Notes: generated by a model from the sequence alone, not told the origin. A stretch of 64,000 bases of DNA from Rhodanobacter sp. T12-5 (GCF_008329435.1 NZ_NPKN01000002.1:496001-560000), one strand, 5' to 3'; positions 9,126 to 18,400 are shown, counted from the stretch's first letter. Translations and numbers: made by a program.

Positions 9126-10268
9126 TCAACCCGGCCCGCGTGAGGCCAGCGGCGGATGGATCGCCTCGCCATAGCGCTTGCGCAAGGTGGCGACGCGCTC
9201 CACGTACACCTGCGTTTCGGCGTACGGCGGCACACCCTTGTAACGTTGCACGGCGCCGGGGCCGGCATTGTAGGCAGCCGCCGCGAGCCGCTCGCTGCCG
9301 CTGAAATCGTGCAGCAACACGCTCAGATAACGCGCCCCGCCACGAATGTTCTGGTCGGAGTTGAATGCATCCAGCACGCCCATGTCGCTGGCGGTGCCGG
9401 GCATCAACTGCATCAGGCCCTGTGCCCCCTTGAGCGACAACGCACGGGGATTGAACGCGCTCTCGGCATGGATGATCGCGCGCAAGAACGCCTCGTCGAC
9501 GCCGTACTCGATACTGGCGGCACGGATCGCATCGGCGTACGCGGTGAGGTTGAGCGGCACGCTGCCCCAACGAATCGTCGAATGCAGGTTGCACGCGACG
9601 CAGGTCGCGATATAACTGAACAGCATGGTGACCGCCGGGCTCTTGCTCCCGCTTGGACGCAAGTTGGTGTACTCCACCGTGCCGTCTTTCTGCACGATGC
9701 GATAGACCGCTCCGCGCAGCACGCGATCGGCGGCCGTGCTCGCTGTCGCGAACGACGCGGTATCGCGCTTCGACTCGTGGTATTGCCATTGGCCCGGCGT
9801 ACCGGGATTGCCTTTCGGAAGCCCCGCGCTGGTCTCGACGGACCCGTGGACGGTGGCGAGGGAGGCGCGCTGTACCCGCGCATCACCGATCGGGCGTGCG
9901 CTGCTTGCGACCGAACCCAGCACTCGCGCCAGGGACGTCGGCTCGACCCCGTCGGCCGCGAGGTTGCGCGCACTGGTCACCACCGAACCGGTCACGCCGT
10001 TCAACGCAGCGCGGGGCAGCGCGGCGCGACGCGGCGTTTTCGGTGCGGTGTCGTAGGCATGGATCGCGTGGCAGCCGTGATAACCGGCCCGACTGCTGCT
10101 GAATACCGTTTCACCGCTGGAACCCGTGCATCGATACAACGCGCCGGCCTGAGCCGTCGATCCCCACAGCAGCGCACAGCCCAGCGCGACCCATGGCAGG
10201 ATCGTACGCAACGGGAAGCCCACCGCAAGCCGATCGGCGCTTCCCCCGTGTTTCGCGACGTCGAACAT
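9126..10268 (-). CDS. Lytic transglycosylase with SLT domain and DUF4124-like segments
   Basis: A 380-residue secreted peptidoglycan lyase. The open frame extends upstream, but ATG 10268 puts a signal peptide (RTILPWVALGCALLWGSTAQA) at the N-terminus. Two DUF4124-like stretches follow: ALYRCTGSSGETVFSS and VYRIVQKDGTVEYTNLRP. The C-terminal SLT domain (about 255-370) shows the catalytic glutamate E269 in HAESAFNP, then GAQGLMQLMPGTA and AAYNAGPGAV. It probably cleaves the MurNAc-GlcNAc bond during wall remodelling. It is convergent with the DegS-like gene and divergent from miaB. Confidence 0.88.
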   Translation of the reverse strand: MFDVAKHGGSADRLAVGFPLRTILPWVALGCALLWGSTAQAGALYRCTGSSGETVFSSSRAGYHGCHAIHAYDTAPKTPRRAALPRAALNGVTGSVVTSARNLAADGVEPTSLARVLGSVASSARPIGDARVQRASLATVHGSVETSAGLPKGNPGTPGQWQYHESKRDTASFATASTAADRVLRGAVYRIVQKDGTVEYTNLRPSGSKSPAVTMLFSYIATCVACNLHSTIRWGSVPLNLTAYADAIRAASIEYGVDEAFLRAIIHAESAFNPRALSLKGAQGLMQLMPGTASDMGVLDAFNSDQNIRGGARYLSVLLHDFSGSERLAAAAYNAGPGAVQRYKGVPPYAETQVYVERVATLRKRYGEAIHPPLASRGPG

Positions 10269-10553
10269 GGAACCCAGTGTGCCGCCACGCGCTGCCCACG
10301 CCAAGTGCGCAGGTGGCGGTTTCGTGCGTTGGCGAACATTCCTGCAACTTCGAATCGCCCTGCCCGGGCAAGCCGCCACCGATGCCGGGCCGGGCGGCGA
10401 TACATCGAATGAGATGACGGCCCGAAGCATCGGCTTGACGACGCAAGTGCTTGATCCGTCGTGCCGATTTACTGGCAGGCGCGTCGGCACCAGGGTAAAC
10501 TGTACGGTTCAGCGGATCGCACGTCCTGCTTCACAAACCACGGTACTCATGCC

Positions 10554-11897
10554 ATGAGCGGCAAACTCTTCATCAAGACCCACGGCTGCCAGATGAACGA
10601 GTACGACTCGGCCAAGATGGCCGACGTACTGAAGGCCTCGCACGGCATGGAACTGACCCAGGACGAGTCCGAAGCCGACGTGATCCTGATCAACACCTGT
10701 TCGATCCGCGAAAAGGCGCAGGAAAAAGTGTTCAGCCAGCTCGGCCGCTGGAAGCAGCACAAGAAAGACGGCAAGCCAGTGCTGATCGGCGTGGGCGGTT
10801 GCGTGGCATCGCAGGAAGGCGCGGCGATCGTCAAGCGCGCACCCTACGTCGACCTGGTGTTCGGCCCCCAGACCCTGCATCGGTTGCCGCAGTTGATCGA
10901 GGCGCACCGCGCCAGCGGCTTGCCGCAGGTGGACATCAGCTTCCCCGAGATCGAGAAGTTCGACTGCCTGCCCGAGCCGCGCGCCGAAGGCCCTACCGCG
11001 TTCGTGTCGATCATGGAAGGCTGTTCGAAATACTGCAGCTACTGCGTGGTGCCGTATACCCGCGGTGAGGAACTCAGCCGCCCGTTCGACGACGTGCTGG
11101 TGGAAGTCGCCCAGCTCGCCGCGCAGGGCGTGCGCGAGGTCAACCTGCTCGGCCAGAACGTCAACGCCTACCGCGGCCCCACCTTCGACGGCGGCATCGC
11201 GGATCTCGCCGTGTTGATCCACGCCATTGCGCAGATCGACGGCATCGGCCGCATCCGCTTCACCACCTCCCATCCGCTGGAGTTTTCCGACTCGCTGATC
11301 GAGGCGTACGCGAACGTGCCGCAACTGGCGAACTACCTCCACCTGCCGGTGCAGGCCGGCTCCGACCGCATCCTCAGCGCGATGAAGCGCGGCTACACCG
11401 CGCTGGAATTCAAGCAGAAGATCCGCAAACTGCGCGCGGTGCGCCCGGACATCTGCGTGTCGTCCGACTTCATCGTGGGTTTCCCTGGCGAGACCGAGGC
11501 CGACTTCGAGAAGACCATGAAGCTGATCGACGACATCGGTTTCGACCAGAGCTTCTCCTTCATTTTCTCCTCCCGCCCCGGCACGCCGGCGGCAAATCTT
11601 GCCGACGACACGCCGGCGGCGGAAAAGCATGCACGGCTGAGCCGGCTGCAGGCGGCGATCAATGCGAACGCGAAGGCCATCAGCCAGGCGATGATCGGCA
11701 GCGTGCAGCGCGTGCTGGTCGAAAAGCCCAGCACCCGCGACCCCAGCGAACTCACCGGCCGCACCGAGAACATGCGCTTCGTCAACTTTCCCGGCAACCC
11801 GCGCCTGATCGGCCAGTTCGTCGACGTGGAAATCACCGAGGCGATGAGCAACTCGCTGCGCGGGCGAGTGAAGCTCGCGGCTGAAGAAGCTGCCTGA
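10554..11897 (+). CDS. miaB: tRNA-2-methylthio-N6-dimethylallyladenosine synthase MiaB
   Basis: A 447-residue radical SAM methylthiotransferase acting on i6A37 of tRNAs. The N-terminal UPF0004 domain carries its cluster cysteines in THGCQMNE (C12), NTCSIRE and GGCVAS. The radical SAM motif is C157-SKY-C161-SY-C164. A C-terminal TRAM domain follows ([26 protein letters not shown]). The open frame begins at 10461, but ATG 10554 starts exactly at the family N-terminus ([12 protein letters not shown]). miaB, phoH, ybeY and corC are commonly clustered; here the export operon separates miaB from phoH. Confidence 0.96.
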   Translation: MSGKLFIKTHGCQMNEYDSAKMADVLKASHGMELTQDESEADVILINTCSIREKAQEKVFSQLGRWKQHKKDGKPVLIGVGGCVASQEGAAIVKRAPYVDLVFGPQTLHRLPQLIEAHRASGLPQVDISFPEIEKFDCLPEPRAEGPTAFVSIMEGCSKYCSYCVVPYTRGEELSRPFDDVLVEVAQLAAQGVREVNLLGQNVNAYRGPTFDGGIADLAVLIHAIAQIDGIGRIRFTTSHPLEFSDSLIEAYANVPQLANYLHLPVQAGSDRILSAMKRGYTALEFKQKIRKLRAVRPDICVSSDFIVGFPGETEADFEKTMKLIDDIGFDQSFSFIFSSRPGTPAANLADDTPAAEKHARLSRLQAAINANAKAISQAMIGSVQRVLVEKPSTRDPSELTGRTENMRFVNFPGNPRLIGQFVDVEITEAMSNSLRGRVKLAAEEAA

Positions 11898-11921
11898 GCC
11901 CGGCTTGGGCGCAACCTCCCC

Positions 11922-11987
11922 GTGGGAGCGACTTCAGTCGCGACAGCTCTTCGACACGTCAGGCATCGCGACTGAAGTCACTTCCAC
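11922..11987. repeat. REPIN (type A stem) between miaB and the ABC permease
   Basis: Two REP units face each other: GTGGGAGCGACTTCAGTCG on the left and, inverted, CGACTGAAGTCACTTCCAC on the right. Each unit has its own small palindrome, so the whole can fold as one hairpin. It lies in the convergent gap after miaB, where it could slow transcripts from both sides. Confidence 0.85.
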
Positions 11988-11994
11988 AGCAATA

Positions 11995-13104
11995 TCAATC
12001 CAGCCGCTTGCGGAAACGCAGGATCGCGGCGGTCATCATCAACACGATGAACGCGAGCAGCGCCAGCCCGTCGGGCCACAGCTCCCACAGACTCGCGCCG
12101 CGCAGCATCACGCCGCGGATCAACCGGAGGAAATGGGTCAGCGGCAGCACTTCGGCGATCCATTGCGCCACCTTCGGCATCCCGGCGAACGGGAACATGA
12201 AACCCGACAGCAGGATCGACGGCAGGAACACGAAGAAGGTGATCTGCATCGCCTGGAACTGCGACTGTGCCCGGCTTGAAATCAACAGGCCCAGCGAGAG
12301 GTTGGCCAGGATCAGCAGGCCGGTGGCCAGATAGACGTCCAGCAGGCTGCCGCGAATCGGCACCTTGAACAGCCAGATGCCCAGCGCCAGGATGACCGTG
12401 GTCTGCACCAGCCCGATCGCCACGTACGGCAACACCTTGCCGACCATCAGCTCGGCGCTGGTCAGCGGGGTGGCGATCAGCAGCTCCATGTTGCCGCGCT
12501 CGCGTTCGCGCACGATCGCGATGGCGGTGAACAACACCATCGTCATGGTCAGAATCACGCCGATCAGACCCGGCACGATGTTGATCGCCGACTGCCGCTG
12601 CGGATTGTAGAAACCGACCACGCTGATCCGCGGCGGCATCGGCGTGCTGGTGGCCGGCGCGCGCGTATCCGGCGCGGCACTGTCCAGCGGGGTCTGCGCG
12701 AGTTGGGCCGCCGCCACCTGCACCGTGCTGTCGCTGCCATCGACCAGGACCTGGGCCACCGGACGACCGTCGATGCGGCGACGCTCGAAATCTGCCGGGA
12801 CCACGATGCCGATGCTGATCTGGCCGCGACGGATCATCGCCATCAGCTGCTGCGGAGTATCCGCGTGGGCCACCGGTGCGACCACGTCGGTGGCGAGCAT
12901 GTCCATCACCAGTGCGCGCGAACCGGCGCTGTTGGCCTGATCCACGATGCCGGCATCGAGCCCGCGCAGATTCAAGTTGATCGCGTAGCCGAACAACACC
13001 AGCTGGATCACCGGGATGCCGACGACCATCGCCAGCGTGATGCGGTCGCGGCTCAGCTGCCGCAACTCCTTGATCACGATCGCCCAGAGCCGGCGCCAGT
13101 TCAT
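11995..13104 (-). CDS. ABC-2 type transporter permease (YbhS/YhhJ-like)
   Basis: A 369-residue membrane permease. One N-terminal helix (about 20-40) is followed by a ~130-residue periplasmic domain, then five C-terminal helices typical of ABC2_membrane proteins, with motifs RERERGNMELLIATPL and FAGMPKVAQWIAEVLPLTHF. It is the last gene of the tetR-hlyD-ABC-permease operon and overlaps the ATPase stop by four bases (ATGA). E. coli ybhGFSR has two permeases; only one is seen here, so it probably forms a homodimer. The exported substrate is unknown; drugs are a guess. Confidence 0.9.
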   Translation of the reverse strand: MNWRRLWAIVIKELRQLSRDRITLAMVVGIPVIQLVLFGYAINLNLRGLDAGIVDQANSAGSRALVMDMLATDVVAPVAHADTPQQLMAMIRRGQISIGIVVPADFERRRIDGRPVAQVLVDGSDSTVQVAAAQLAQTPLDSAAPDTRAPATSTPMPPRISVVGFYNPQRQSAINIVPGLIGVILTMTMVLFTAIAIVRERERGNMELLIATPLTSAELMVGKVLPYVAIGLVQTTVILALGIWLFKVPIRGSLLDVYLATGLLILANLSLGLLISSRAQSQFQAMQITFFVFLPSILLSGFMFPFAGMPKVAQWIAEVLPLTHFLRLIRGVMLRGASLWELWPDGLALLAFIVLMMTAAILRFRKRLD

Positions 13105-14078
13105 GCCGCCTGCTGCCGCTGATCTGCATCGCGGCGGGTGACCGCGACGAACACGTCCTCGAGGTTCGCCTGCACCGCCACGGTCGCTGCCTGTTGGCCG
13201 GCTCCGGTCAAGGCATCGTCGATGACCCGGCAGGTATGCTCCGCTCCCTCGCCGTCGGCCGCGGGCTCGGCCATCAACACGCGCAGGCTGGTGCCGACCT
13301 GGGCGACGCTGAGCACCCCCGGCAGATCGACAATCAGTTTCTGCGCGCGCCGCGGTTCGGCCGCCTCGACGATGAACGTGCGCCCGCTCAGCCGGGCGGT
13401 CAATTCGCGCGGCGTGCCGTCGGCGACCAGCACGCCGTGATCGAGGATCGCCAGCCGATGGCAGCGTTCGGCCTCGTCCATCAGGTGGGTGGAAACCAGC
13501 AAGGTGGTGCCGGCATCGGCCAGCTCGAACAGCTTCTCCCAGAAGTCGCGGCGCGATTCGGGGTCGACCGCACTGGTCGGCTCGTCCAGGAACAGCAGCT
13601 CGGGCTCGTGGATCACCGCGCAGGCCAGCGCGAGGCGCTGCTTCTGTCCGCCACTCATGGTGCCGGCGAGCTGTTTCTGTAGATCGCCGAAATGATATTG
13701 CTCGATCAGATCGTCGATGCGGGCTCGCGTGCGCTTGCGCGGCACGCCCTGGATCGCGGCCAGGAACTCCAGGTTTTCGCGCACCGTGAGATCCTCGAAC
13801 AGCGAGAATTTCTGGGTCATGTAGCCAATGTGGGAACGCAGCGCCTCCGCTTCGGCGGGAACGCGCAGACCCAGCACCTCGATCTCGCCCGCGCTCGGGG
13901 TCAGCAGGCCGCAGAGCATGCGGATCGTGGTGGACTTGCCCGAACCATTCGGCCCGAGAAAGCCGTAGACCTTCCGCGACGGCACTTCCAGGTCGACACG
14001 ATCGACCGCCACCAGATCACCGAAGCGGCGGGTCAGCCCGCTCGCCCGGATCGCGACGGCGGCGCCCTCCTCCTTCAT
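13101..14078 (-). CDS. ABC transporter ATP-binding protein (export type)
   Basis: A 325-residue ATPase. The Walker A GPNGSGKST is at about 42-50, the signature MSGGQKQR at 141-148, and the Walker B LLFLDEP at about 161-167. A ~95-residue C-terminal extension follows the nucleotide-binding domain, ending in LEDVFVAVT as in DrrA/YbhF-type exporters. E. coli YbhF is a tandem ATPase; this one is single. Its start region lies inside the frameshifted 3' end of the hlyD gene; the unshifted hlyD stop would give a standard ATGA overlap at 14075-14078. Confidence 0.92.
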   Translation of the reverse strand: MKEEGAAVAIRASGLTRRFGDLVAVDRVDLEVPSRKVYGFLGPNGSGKSTTIRMLCGLLTPSAGEIEVLGLRVPAEAEALRSHIGYMTQKFSLFEDLTVRENLEFLAAIQGVPRKRTRARIDDLIEQYHFGDLQKQLAGTMSGGQKQRLALACAVIHEPELLFLDEPTSAVDPESRRDFWEKLFELADAGTTLLVSTHLMDEAERCHRLAILDHGVLVADGTPRELTARLSGRTFIVEAAEPRRAQKLIVDLPGVLSVAQVGTSLRVLMAEPAADGEGAEHTCRVIDDALTGAGQQAATVAVQANLEDVFVAVTRRDADQRQQAA

Positions 14079-15057
14079 TTGCCACCCGTGGCGAACTCGA
14101 CCCTGACCGGCAGGCCAGCAGGCCAGCAGGCAGGCTTGCCGCGTCCGGGCCCAGCGACACCTCGGCCAGGTAGCTCAGGCGGGCCGCGTCATCGCCGATC
14201 AGCGCGTAGTAAGGAGTGAAATCCGGTTCGCTGCGCACCATCCTGACCTTGCCTGCATAGGGTGTGGCGCGGTCGCCCACGAACACCCGCAGCGCATCGC
14301 CCACATGCACGTTCGCCCGTTGCTGCACCGGCACGTAGATGCGCGCGTACGGCGCGTCGCCGACCAGCAGGATCGCCAGCGGCGCGCCGACCGGCGCCTG
14401 GTCGCCGAGCCGGTACGGCAGGCTGTCGACCCGTCCCGCGCGCGGCGCCACCACATGCAGTTTCGCCAGCAGCACGCGATCCGCCTCGGCCTGCGCCTGT
14501 GCCGCCGCGAGCGCTGCGCGTGCCTGGGCGACCTGCTCCGGACGGGTGCCGTGCAGCAGCAAGTCGAGCGCCGCCCGCGTTGCCGCCGCTTGGCCGTCGG
14601 CACTGCCCGCGGCGGCGCGGGCACGATCGAGATCAGCCGCGGCGACGTAGTTGCGGCTCTTCAGGGCCTGCAAGCGCTGGTAGTACGCCCGGGTCTCCCG
14701 CGCCTGTGCCTGGGCGGCCGCCAGGCTCGCCCGGGCCTGCGCGATATCCTCGCTGCGGGGACCGTTCTCCCGTTCGGTCAGCACGTCCTGCTGCTGTTGC
14801 GCCTGGGCCAGCGCCGTGGCCAGCCCGGCCCGCGTCTGCGCCTCGTCCAGTTGCAGCAGGGTCTGTCCCGCGGTGACGCGCTCGCCCTCGTGCACGTCGA
14901 TCGCGACGATCCGCTCCGCCACCACCGCCGGCAGGGTGATGCGGTCGTATTCCAGTGTGCCCAGTGCCTGCGGCGGCGCCTTGTTGCAACCTGACGCCAC
15001 CGCCGTGACCAGCACGACCAGGGCGAGGACCCGGCCGGAGTTTCCCGCGATGATCAT
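14017..15057 (-). CDS. HlyD/YbhG-family periplasmic adaptor, C-terminus frameshifted
   Basis: A 346-residue adaptor linking an ABC exporter to the outer membrane. Residues 1-23 form a signal with a lipobox-like ASGC. A lipoyl half-motif (VHEGERVTAGQTLLQLD), a long Ala/Gln-rich coiled coil (about 75-200), the second lipoyl half (VVAPRAGRVDSLPYRLGD) and a beta-barrel follow. An 8-bp tandem duplication at 14113-14128 shifts the frame near residue 315, adding a ~32-residue non-family tail that runs into the ATPase gene. Removing one copy restores a GLPVRVEFATGGK ending. Still likely functional because only the last few residues change, but this is untested. Confidence 0.85.
   Translation of the reverse strand: MIIAGNSGRVLALVVLVTAVASGCNKAPPQALGTLEYDRITLPAVVAERIVAIDVHEGERVTAGQTLLQLDEAQTRAGLATALAQAQQQQDVLTERENGPRSEDIAQARASLAAAQAQARETRAYYQRLQALKSRNYVAAADLDRARAAAGSADGQAAATRAALDLLLHGTRPEQVAQARAALAAAQAQAEADRVLLAKLHVVAPRAGRVDSLPYRLGDQAPVGAPLAILLVGDAPYARIYVPVQQRANVHVGDALRVFVGDRATPYAGKVRMVRSEPDFTPYYALIGDDAARLSYLAEVSLGPDAASLPAGLLACRSGSSSPRVANEGGGRRRRDPGERADPPLR
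14113..14128. repeat. 8-bp perfect tandem duplication in hlyD
   Basis: On the plus strand GGCCAGCA occurs twice in a row (14113-14120 and 14121-14128), followed by a third partial copy GGC. Eight is not a multiple of three, so the duplication changes the reading frame of the minus-strand HlyD gene. Slipped-strand replication is the likely source; an assembly error is also possible. Confidence 0.9.
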
Positions 15058-15734
15058 GAGGAGTCTCCCGATTCAGCCGCGCCGACGCCATGATCCAGCA
15101 GTGCCAGCGTGTGGTTCAGCAATGCATCCGTATCAAGCTCTTCCGCGCCGAACGCGCGCCGCCAGATCGGCGCGCCAGCGGCAGGAAACAGGGTCAGGCC
15201 GACCAGTGAAACGACCAGCAGCCGGGGGTCGAGCGCCGCATTCAGCAGCCCCCGGGCCTGGGCCACAGCGAAGCGCTGCGCCAGCATCTGCGGCAGGTTC
15301 GGCACGACCCGGCTGAACATCAGCTCGCGCAGCGAACCGCCCTCGCACAACACCTCGCGGACCCACAGCGGAGGCAGCCACGGATTGCGCGCCACAATTT
15401 CGCCGACCCCGCGCGCAAACGCCTCCACCAGCGCCCGCGGATCGTCGCCCGCCTGCTCCAGGTGCTCGCGCAGGGGCGCCACCGCCGGCAGCAGTCGCTC
15501 CTCGATCAGCGCCTGGGTGAAGCGGGCCTTGTCGCCGAAGTAGTAATGCAGCATTGCCGGGGTCACCCGGGCCTCCGTGGCAATCGCGCGCAACGAGGTG
15601 GCTTCGATGCCGGTGCGCGCGAACTGCGCGGCGGCGACGTCGAGCAAGCGCTCGCGCAGGTCGCCATCGTCGCCGCTGGGGCGACCCGCCCCGCGACTTC
15701 GCGGGTGCCTGCTGGATGGCTTGGCCGTGGTCAT
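15054..15734 (-). CDS. TetR/AcrR-family regulator of the export operon (CecR/YbiH-like)
   Basis: A 226-residue repressor. The N-terminal helix-turn-helix (about 26-72) shows LRERLLDVAAAQFARTGIEATSLRAIATEARVTPAMLHYYFGDK, read in three stretches; a helical ligand-binding domain follows. It is the first gene of the operon and overlaps the hlyD start by four bases, the same order as cecR-ybhG-ybhF-ybhS in E. coli, where CecR controls that exporter. A palindrome right upstream of its start suggests that it represses its own operon. Confidence 0.9.
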   Translation of the reverse strand: MTTAKPSSRHPRSRGAGRPSGDDGDLRERLLDVAAAQFARTGIEATSLRAIATEARVTPAMLHYYFGDKARFTQALIEERLLPAVAPLREHLEQAGDDPRALVEAFARGVGEIVARNPWLPPLWVREVLCEGGSLRELMFSRVVPNLPQMLAQRFAVAQARGLLNAALDPRLLVVSLVGLTLFPAAGAPIWRRAFGAEELDTDALLNHTLALLDHGVGAAESGDSS

Positions 15735-15741
15735 GGACTTA

Positions 15742-15761
15742 AATTAATTCAATGATTAATT
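15742..15761. promoter_or_regulatory. Candidate TetR operator
   Basis: A perfect inverted repeat AATTAAT-N6-ATTAATT lies 8-27 bases upstream of the tetR start, in a strikingly AT-rich patch inside GC-rich sequence. Position and symmetry fit autoregulation by the TetR protein. It also lies between tetR and the divergent phoH gene. Confidence 0.5.
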
Positions 15762-15865
15762 ACATGCAAGCAGCGGTGTGAGCCGACGCCCGCGCCAGCC
15801 TCCCTGCGGCGGCAGGGACGACAGCAGTGGTTCCGTCGCCGGGCGCGCGCTAACCTAGCCGGCTT

Positions 15866-16846
15866 ATGAGCGAACTGAACCAGCGCGACTTCGCGCTCGA
15901 TCCGGAAGACAACGCCCGCCTCGCCAACCTGTGCGGGCCGTTCGACGAGCACCTGCGCCAGGTCGAACTGCGCCTGGGCGTGGAGATCAACCACCGCGGC
16001 GGCATTTTTCAGGTAATCGGCGAAGACGCCCCGGCCAGGGCTGCCGAGAAAGTGCTGCGCTCGCTGTATGCGACCACCGGGGACGAATCGCTGACCGGCG
16101 CGCGGATCAACCTGCACCTGGCCGAGTCCGGCATCGACGCGATCATCGAGCCGTCGACCGAAGGCACCCAGGAAGTGGCGATCCGCGTCAAGCGCGGCGT
16201 GATCAAGGGCCGTGGCGCGAACCAGGCGCGCTATCTGCACGCGATCGCCACCCACGACATCAATTTCGGCGTGGGACCGGCCGGCACCGGCAAGACCTAT
16301 CTGGCGGTGGCCAGTGCGGTCGAGGCGCTGGAGGCGAATCGCGTACAGCGCCTGCTGCTGGTGCGCCCGGCGGTCGAGGCCGGCGAGAAGTTGGGCTTCC
16401 TGCCCGGCGACCTGTCGCAAAAAGTCGACCCCTACCTGCGCCCGCTGTACGACGCGCTGTACGAAATGCTCGGCTTCGAGAAAGTGGCCAAGCTGATCGA
16501 ACGCAACGTGATCGAGATCGCGCCGCTCGCTTACATGCGCGGCCGCACCCTCAACGATTCATACGTGATCCTCGACGAGGCGCAGAACACCACGGTCGAG
16601 CAGATGAAGATGTTCCTGACCCGCATCGGCTTCGGCACGGTGGCAGTGATCACCGGCGACGTCACCCAGGTCGACCTGCCGCGCAACACGCGATCGGGCC
16701 TGCGGCAGGCGGTGGAGGTGCTGCGCGACGTCAGCGGCATCAGCTTCACTTTCTTCACTTCGCGCGACGTGGTGCGCCATCCGTTGGTGGCGAAGATCGT
16801 GCGCGCGTACGAAGCGTTCGAACAGAAGGACGAGGACGCTCCATGA
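15866..16846 (+). CDS. phoH: PhoH-like ATPase
   Basis: A 326-residue cytoplasmic NTPase (PhoH/YbeZ). An N-terminal KH-like region (about 15-110) precedes the ATPase core with Walker A GPAGTGKT (about 138-145), [20 protein letters not shown], Walker [10 protein letters not shown] and the [11 protein letters not shown] segment. YbeZ works with YbeY in RNA and ribosome quality control. The stop overlaps the ybeY start by four bases (ATGA at 16843), so the two genes are coupled. Confidence 0.95.
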   Translation: MSELNQRDFALDPEDNARLANLCGPFDEHLRQVELRLGVEINHRGGIFQVIGEDAPARAAEKVLRSLYATTGDESLTGARINLHLAESGIDAIIEPSTEGTQEVAIRVKRGVIKGRGANQARYLHAIATHDINFGVGPAGTGKTYLAVASAVEALEANRVQRLLLVRPAVEAGEKLGFLPGDLSQKVDPYLRPLYDALYEMLGFEKVAKLIERNVIEIAPLAYMRGRTLNDSYVILDEAQNTTVEQMKMFLTRIGFGTVAVITGDVTQVDLPRNTRSGLRQAVEVLRDVSGISFTFFTSRDVVRHPLVAKIVRAYEAFEQKDEDAP

Positions 16847-17379
16847 GCTTGCGTCATTCCCGTGCCGTTGCGGGGGCGGCTTCATCGCAGGCAAAGACAT
16901 CGCGACTGAAGTCGCTCCCACAGGGCAGCGCCGCGGTACACGTCGGCTACGCCGTGCCGCGCGCCGGCCTGCCCGCGCCGGCCAGCTTCCAGCGCTGGGT
17001 CGAAGCGGCGTTGCGCGGCGCGAAGCGGCGCAAGCCGGGCGAATTGGCGATCCGCATCGTCGACACCGACGAGGGTCGCGCGCTCAACCGCGACTATCGC
17101 GGCAAGGACTACGCCACCAACGTGTTGTCATTCCCGGCCGAGCTGCCTCCCGGGGTGGCCCTGCCGCTGATCGGCGACCTGGCGATCTGCGCGCCGGTGG
17201 TGCTGCGCGAAGCCGCCGAGCAAGGCAAGCTGGCGCGCGACCACTGGGCCCATCTGACCATCCACGGCGTGCTGCACCTGCTCGGCCATGACCACATCGA
17301 GGATGCCGAAGCCGAGGCCATGGAAGCGCTGGAAACCCGCATCCTCGCCGGCCTCGGTATCGCCGATCCGTACCTGTAG
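16843..17379 (+). CDS. ybeY: rRNA maturation factor / endoribonuclease YbeY with REP-encoded N-terminal extension
   Basis: A 178-residue metal-dependent RNase involved in 16S rRNA 3'-end maturation and ribosome quality control. The metal site is H141-G-V-L-H145-L-L-G-H-D-H151. The family start ([13 protein letters not shown]) begins only near residue 34; in Xanthomonas relatives I recall about a dozen residues before this point. Residues ~9-27 are encoded by a REPIN inserted in frame (16867-16921). The TAG stop at 17377-17379 is itself supplied by the GTAG head of another REPIN. Start and stop are therefore both affected by repeats. Confidence 0.93.
   Translation: MSLRHSRAVAGAASSQAKTSRLKSLPQGSAAVHVGYAVPRAGLPAPASFQRWVEAALRGAKRRKPGELAIRIVDTDEGRALNRDYRGKDYATNVLSFPAELPPGVALPLIGDLAICAPVVLREAAEQGKLARDHWAHLTIHGVLHLLGHDHIEDAEAEAMEALETRILAGLGIADPYL
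16867..16921. repeat. REPIN (type A) inside the ybeY coding sequence
   Basis: The right unit CATCGCGACTGAAGTCGCTC-CCAC (16898-16921) matches the intergenic type A units closely. The left unit (16867-16890, GCGGGGGCGGCTTCATCGC) is a decayed inverted copy. Both are read through in frame as YbeY residues ~9-27. Confidence 0.8.
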
Positions 17380-17447
17380 GAGCGCACCCTGTGCGCGATG
17401 TTCCCGGATACCCAACGCGATGCATAGCGCACAGGGTGCGCTCCTGC
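17376..17447. repeat. REPIN (type B stem), donates the ybeY stop codon
   Basis: The left unit GTAGGAGCGCACCCTGTGCG and the right inverted unit CGCACAGGGTGCGCTCCTGC form a large hairpin. The TAG of the GTAG head is the ybeY stop codon. The GTAG head is typical of REP elements mobilised by RAYT transposases and of SMAG elements in Stenotrophomonas. Confidence 0.88.
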
Positions 17448-17536
17448 CGTGGTTTGCAGCACCCGTGCCCTGAACCGTCCATATTTTTCCGCTAGAATCG
17501 GCCTTCCGCCCGCAATGGGCTGAATCCAACCGAGTA

Positions 17537-18382
17537 ATGAACGACGACCCTGGCAGTACCGGCGGCCCGGCCCATCGCACCTGGTGGGATCGACTGGGCC
17601 ACATGTTCTCCGGCGAACCACGCAACCGCAGCGAACTGCTGGAGGAGTTGCGCTCGGCCCAAACCAACGGACTGCTGTCCGTCGACACCCTCACCATGGT
17701 CGAGGGTGCCATCAAGGTCACCGAACTGAGCGTGGACGACGTCATGGTGCCGCGCGCGCAGATCGTGATGCTGGCGGCCGAATCGCCGCTGCCGGACATT
17801 CTTGCTGCCGTGGTCGAATCCGGCCACTCGCGCTTCCCCGTACATGGCGACGACAAGGACGAAATCCTCGGCATCCTGCTGGCCAAGGATCTGCTGAAAT
17901 TCTTCGGCGCGGCGGAGCATTTCGACATCCGCGCGATCCTGCGCCCGGCGGTGCTGATTCCCGAGTCGATGCGACTGAACGTGTTGCTGGAGGAGTTCCG
18001 CCTGTCGCGCAACCACATGGCGCTGGTGGTCAACGAATACGGCGGCGTCGCCGGCCTGATCACCATCGAGGACGTACTCGAGCAGATCGTCGGCGAAATC
18101 GACGACGAGCACGACGACGAGGAATATCCCGAACTGATGCACGAACAACCCGGCGGCGGCTGGCTGGTCAGCGCATTGACCCCGATCGAGGATTTCAACG
18201 GGCAGACCGGCGCCGACTTCTCCGACGAGGAATACGACACGGTCGGCGGCATGGTCACCTCGGAATTCGGCCACCTGCCCGAGGTCGGCGAGGAAGTCGC
18301 CATCGGCGACTACCTGTTCCACGTCACCGAGGCCGATGACCGCCGCGTGCAACAGTTTCGCGTAGCCCTGCAAAAAGGCTGA
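17537..18382 (+). CDS. corC: HlyC/CorC-family CBS-domain protein
   Basis: A 281-residue soluble protein (YbeX/CorC). Two CBS domains span about 65-185 (VDDVMVPRAQIVML, HSRFPVHGDDKDEILGILLAKDLL and VVNEYGGVAGLITIEDVLEQIVGEI), followed by a CorC/HlyC transporter-associated domain (about 200-280). The family is linked to magnesium and cobalt efflux and to ribosome maturation with YbeY. It sits in the standard phoH-ybeY-corC order, separated from ybeY by a REPIN. A membrane domain is absent, as expected for CorC. Confidence 0.93.
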   Translation: MNDDPGSTGGPAHRTWWDRLGHMFSGEPRNRSELLEELRSAQTNGLLSVDTLTMVEGAIKVTELSVDDVMVPRAQIVMLAAESPLPDILAAVVESGHSRFPVHGDDKDEILGILLAKDLLKFFGAAEHFDIRAILRPAVLIPESMRLNVLLEEFRLSRNHMALVVNEYGGVAGLITIEDVLEQIVGEIDDEHDDEEYPELMHEQPGGGWLVSALTPIEDFNGQTGADFSDEEYDTVGGMVTSEFGHLPEVGEEVAIGDYLFHVTEADDRRVQQFRVALQKG

Positions 18383-18400
18383 CCCGCAACGCGCGATCTT

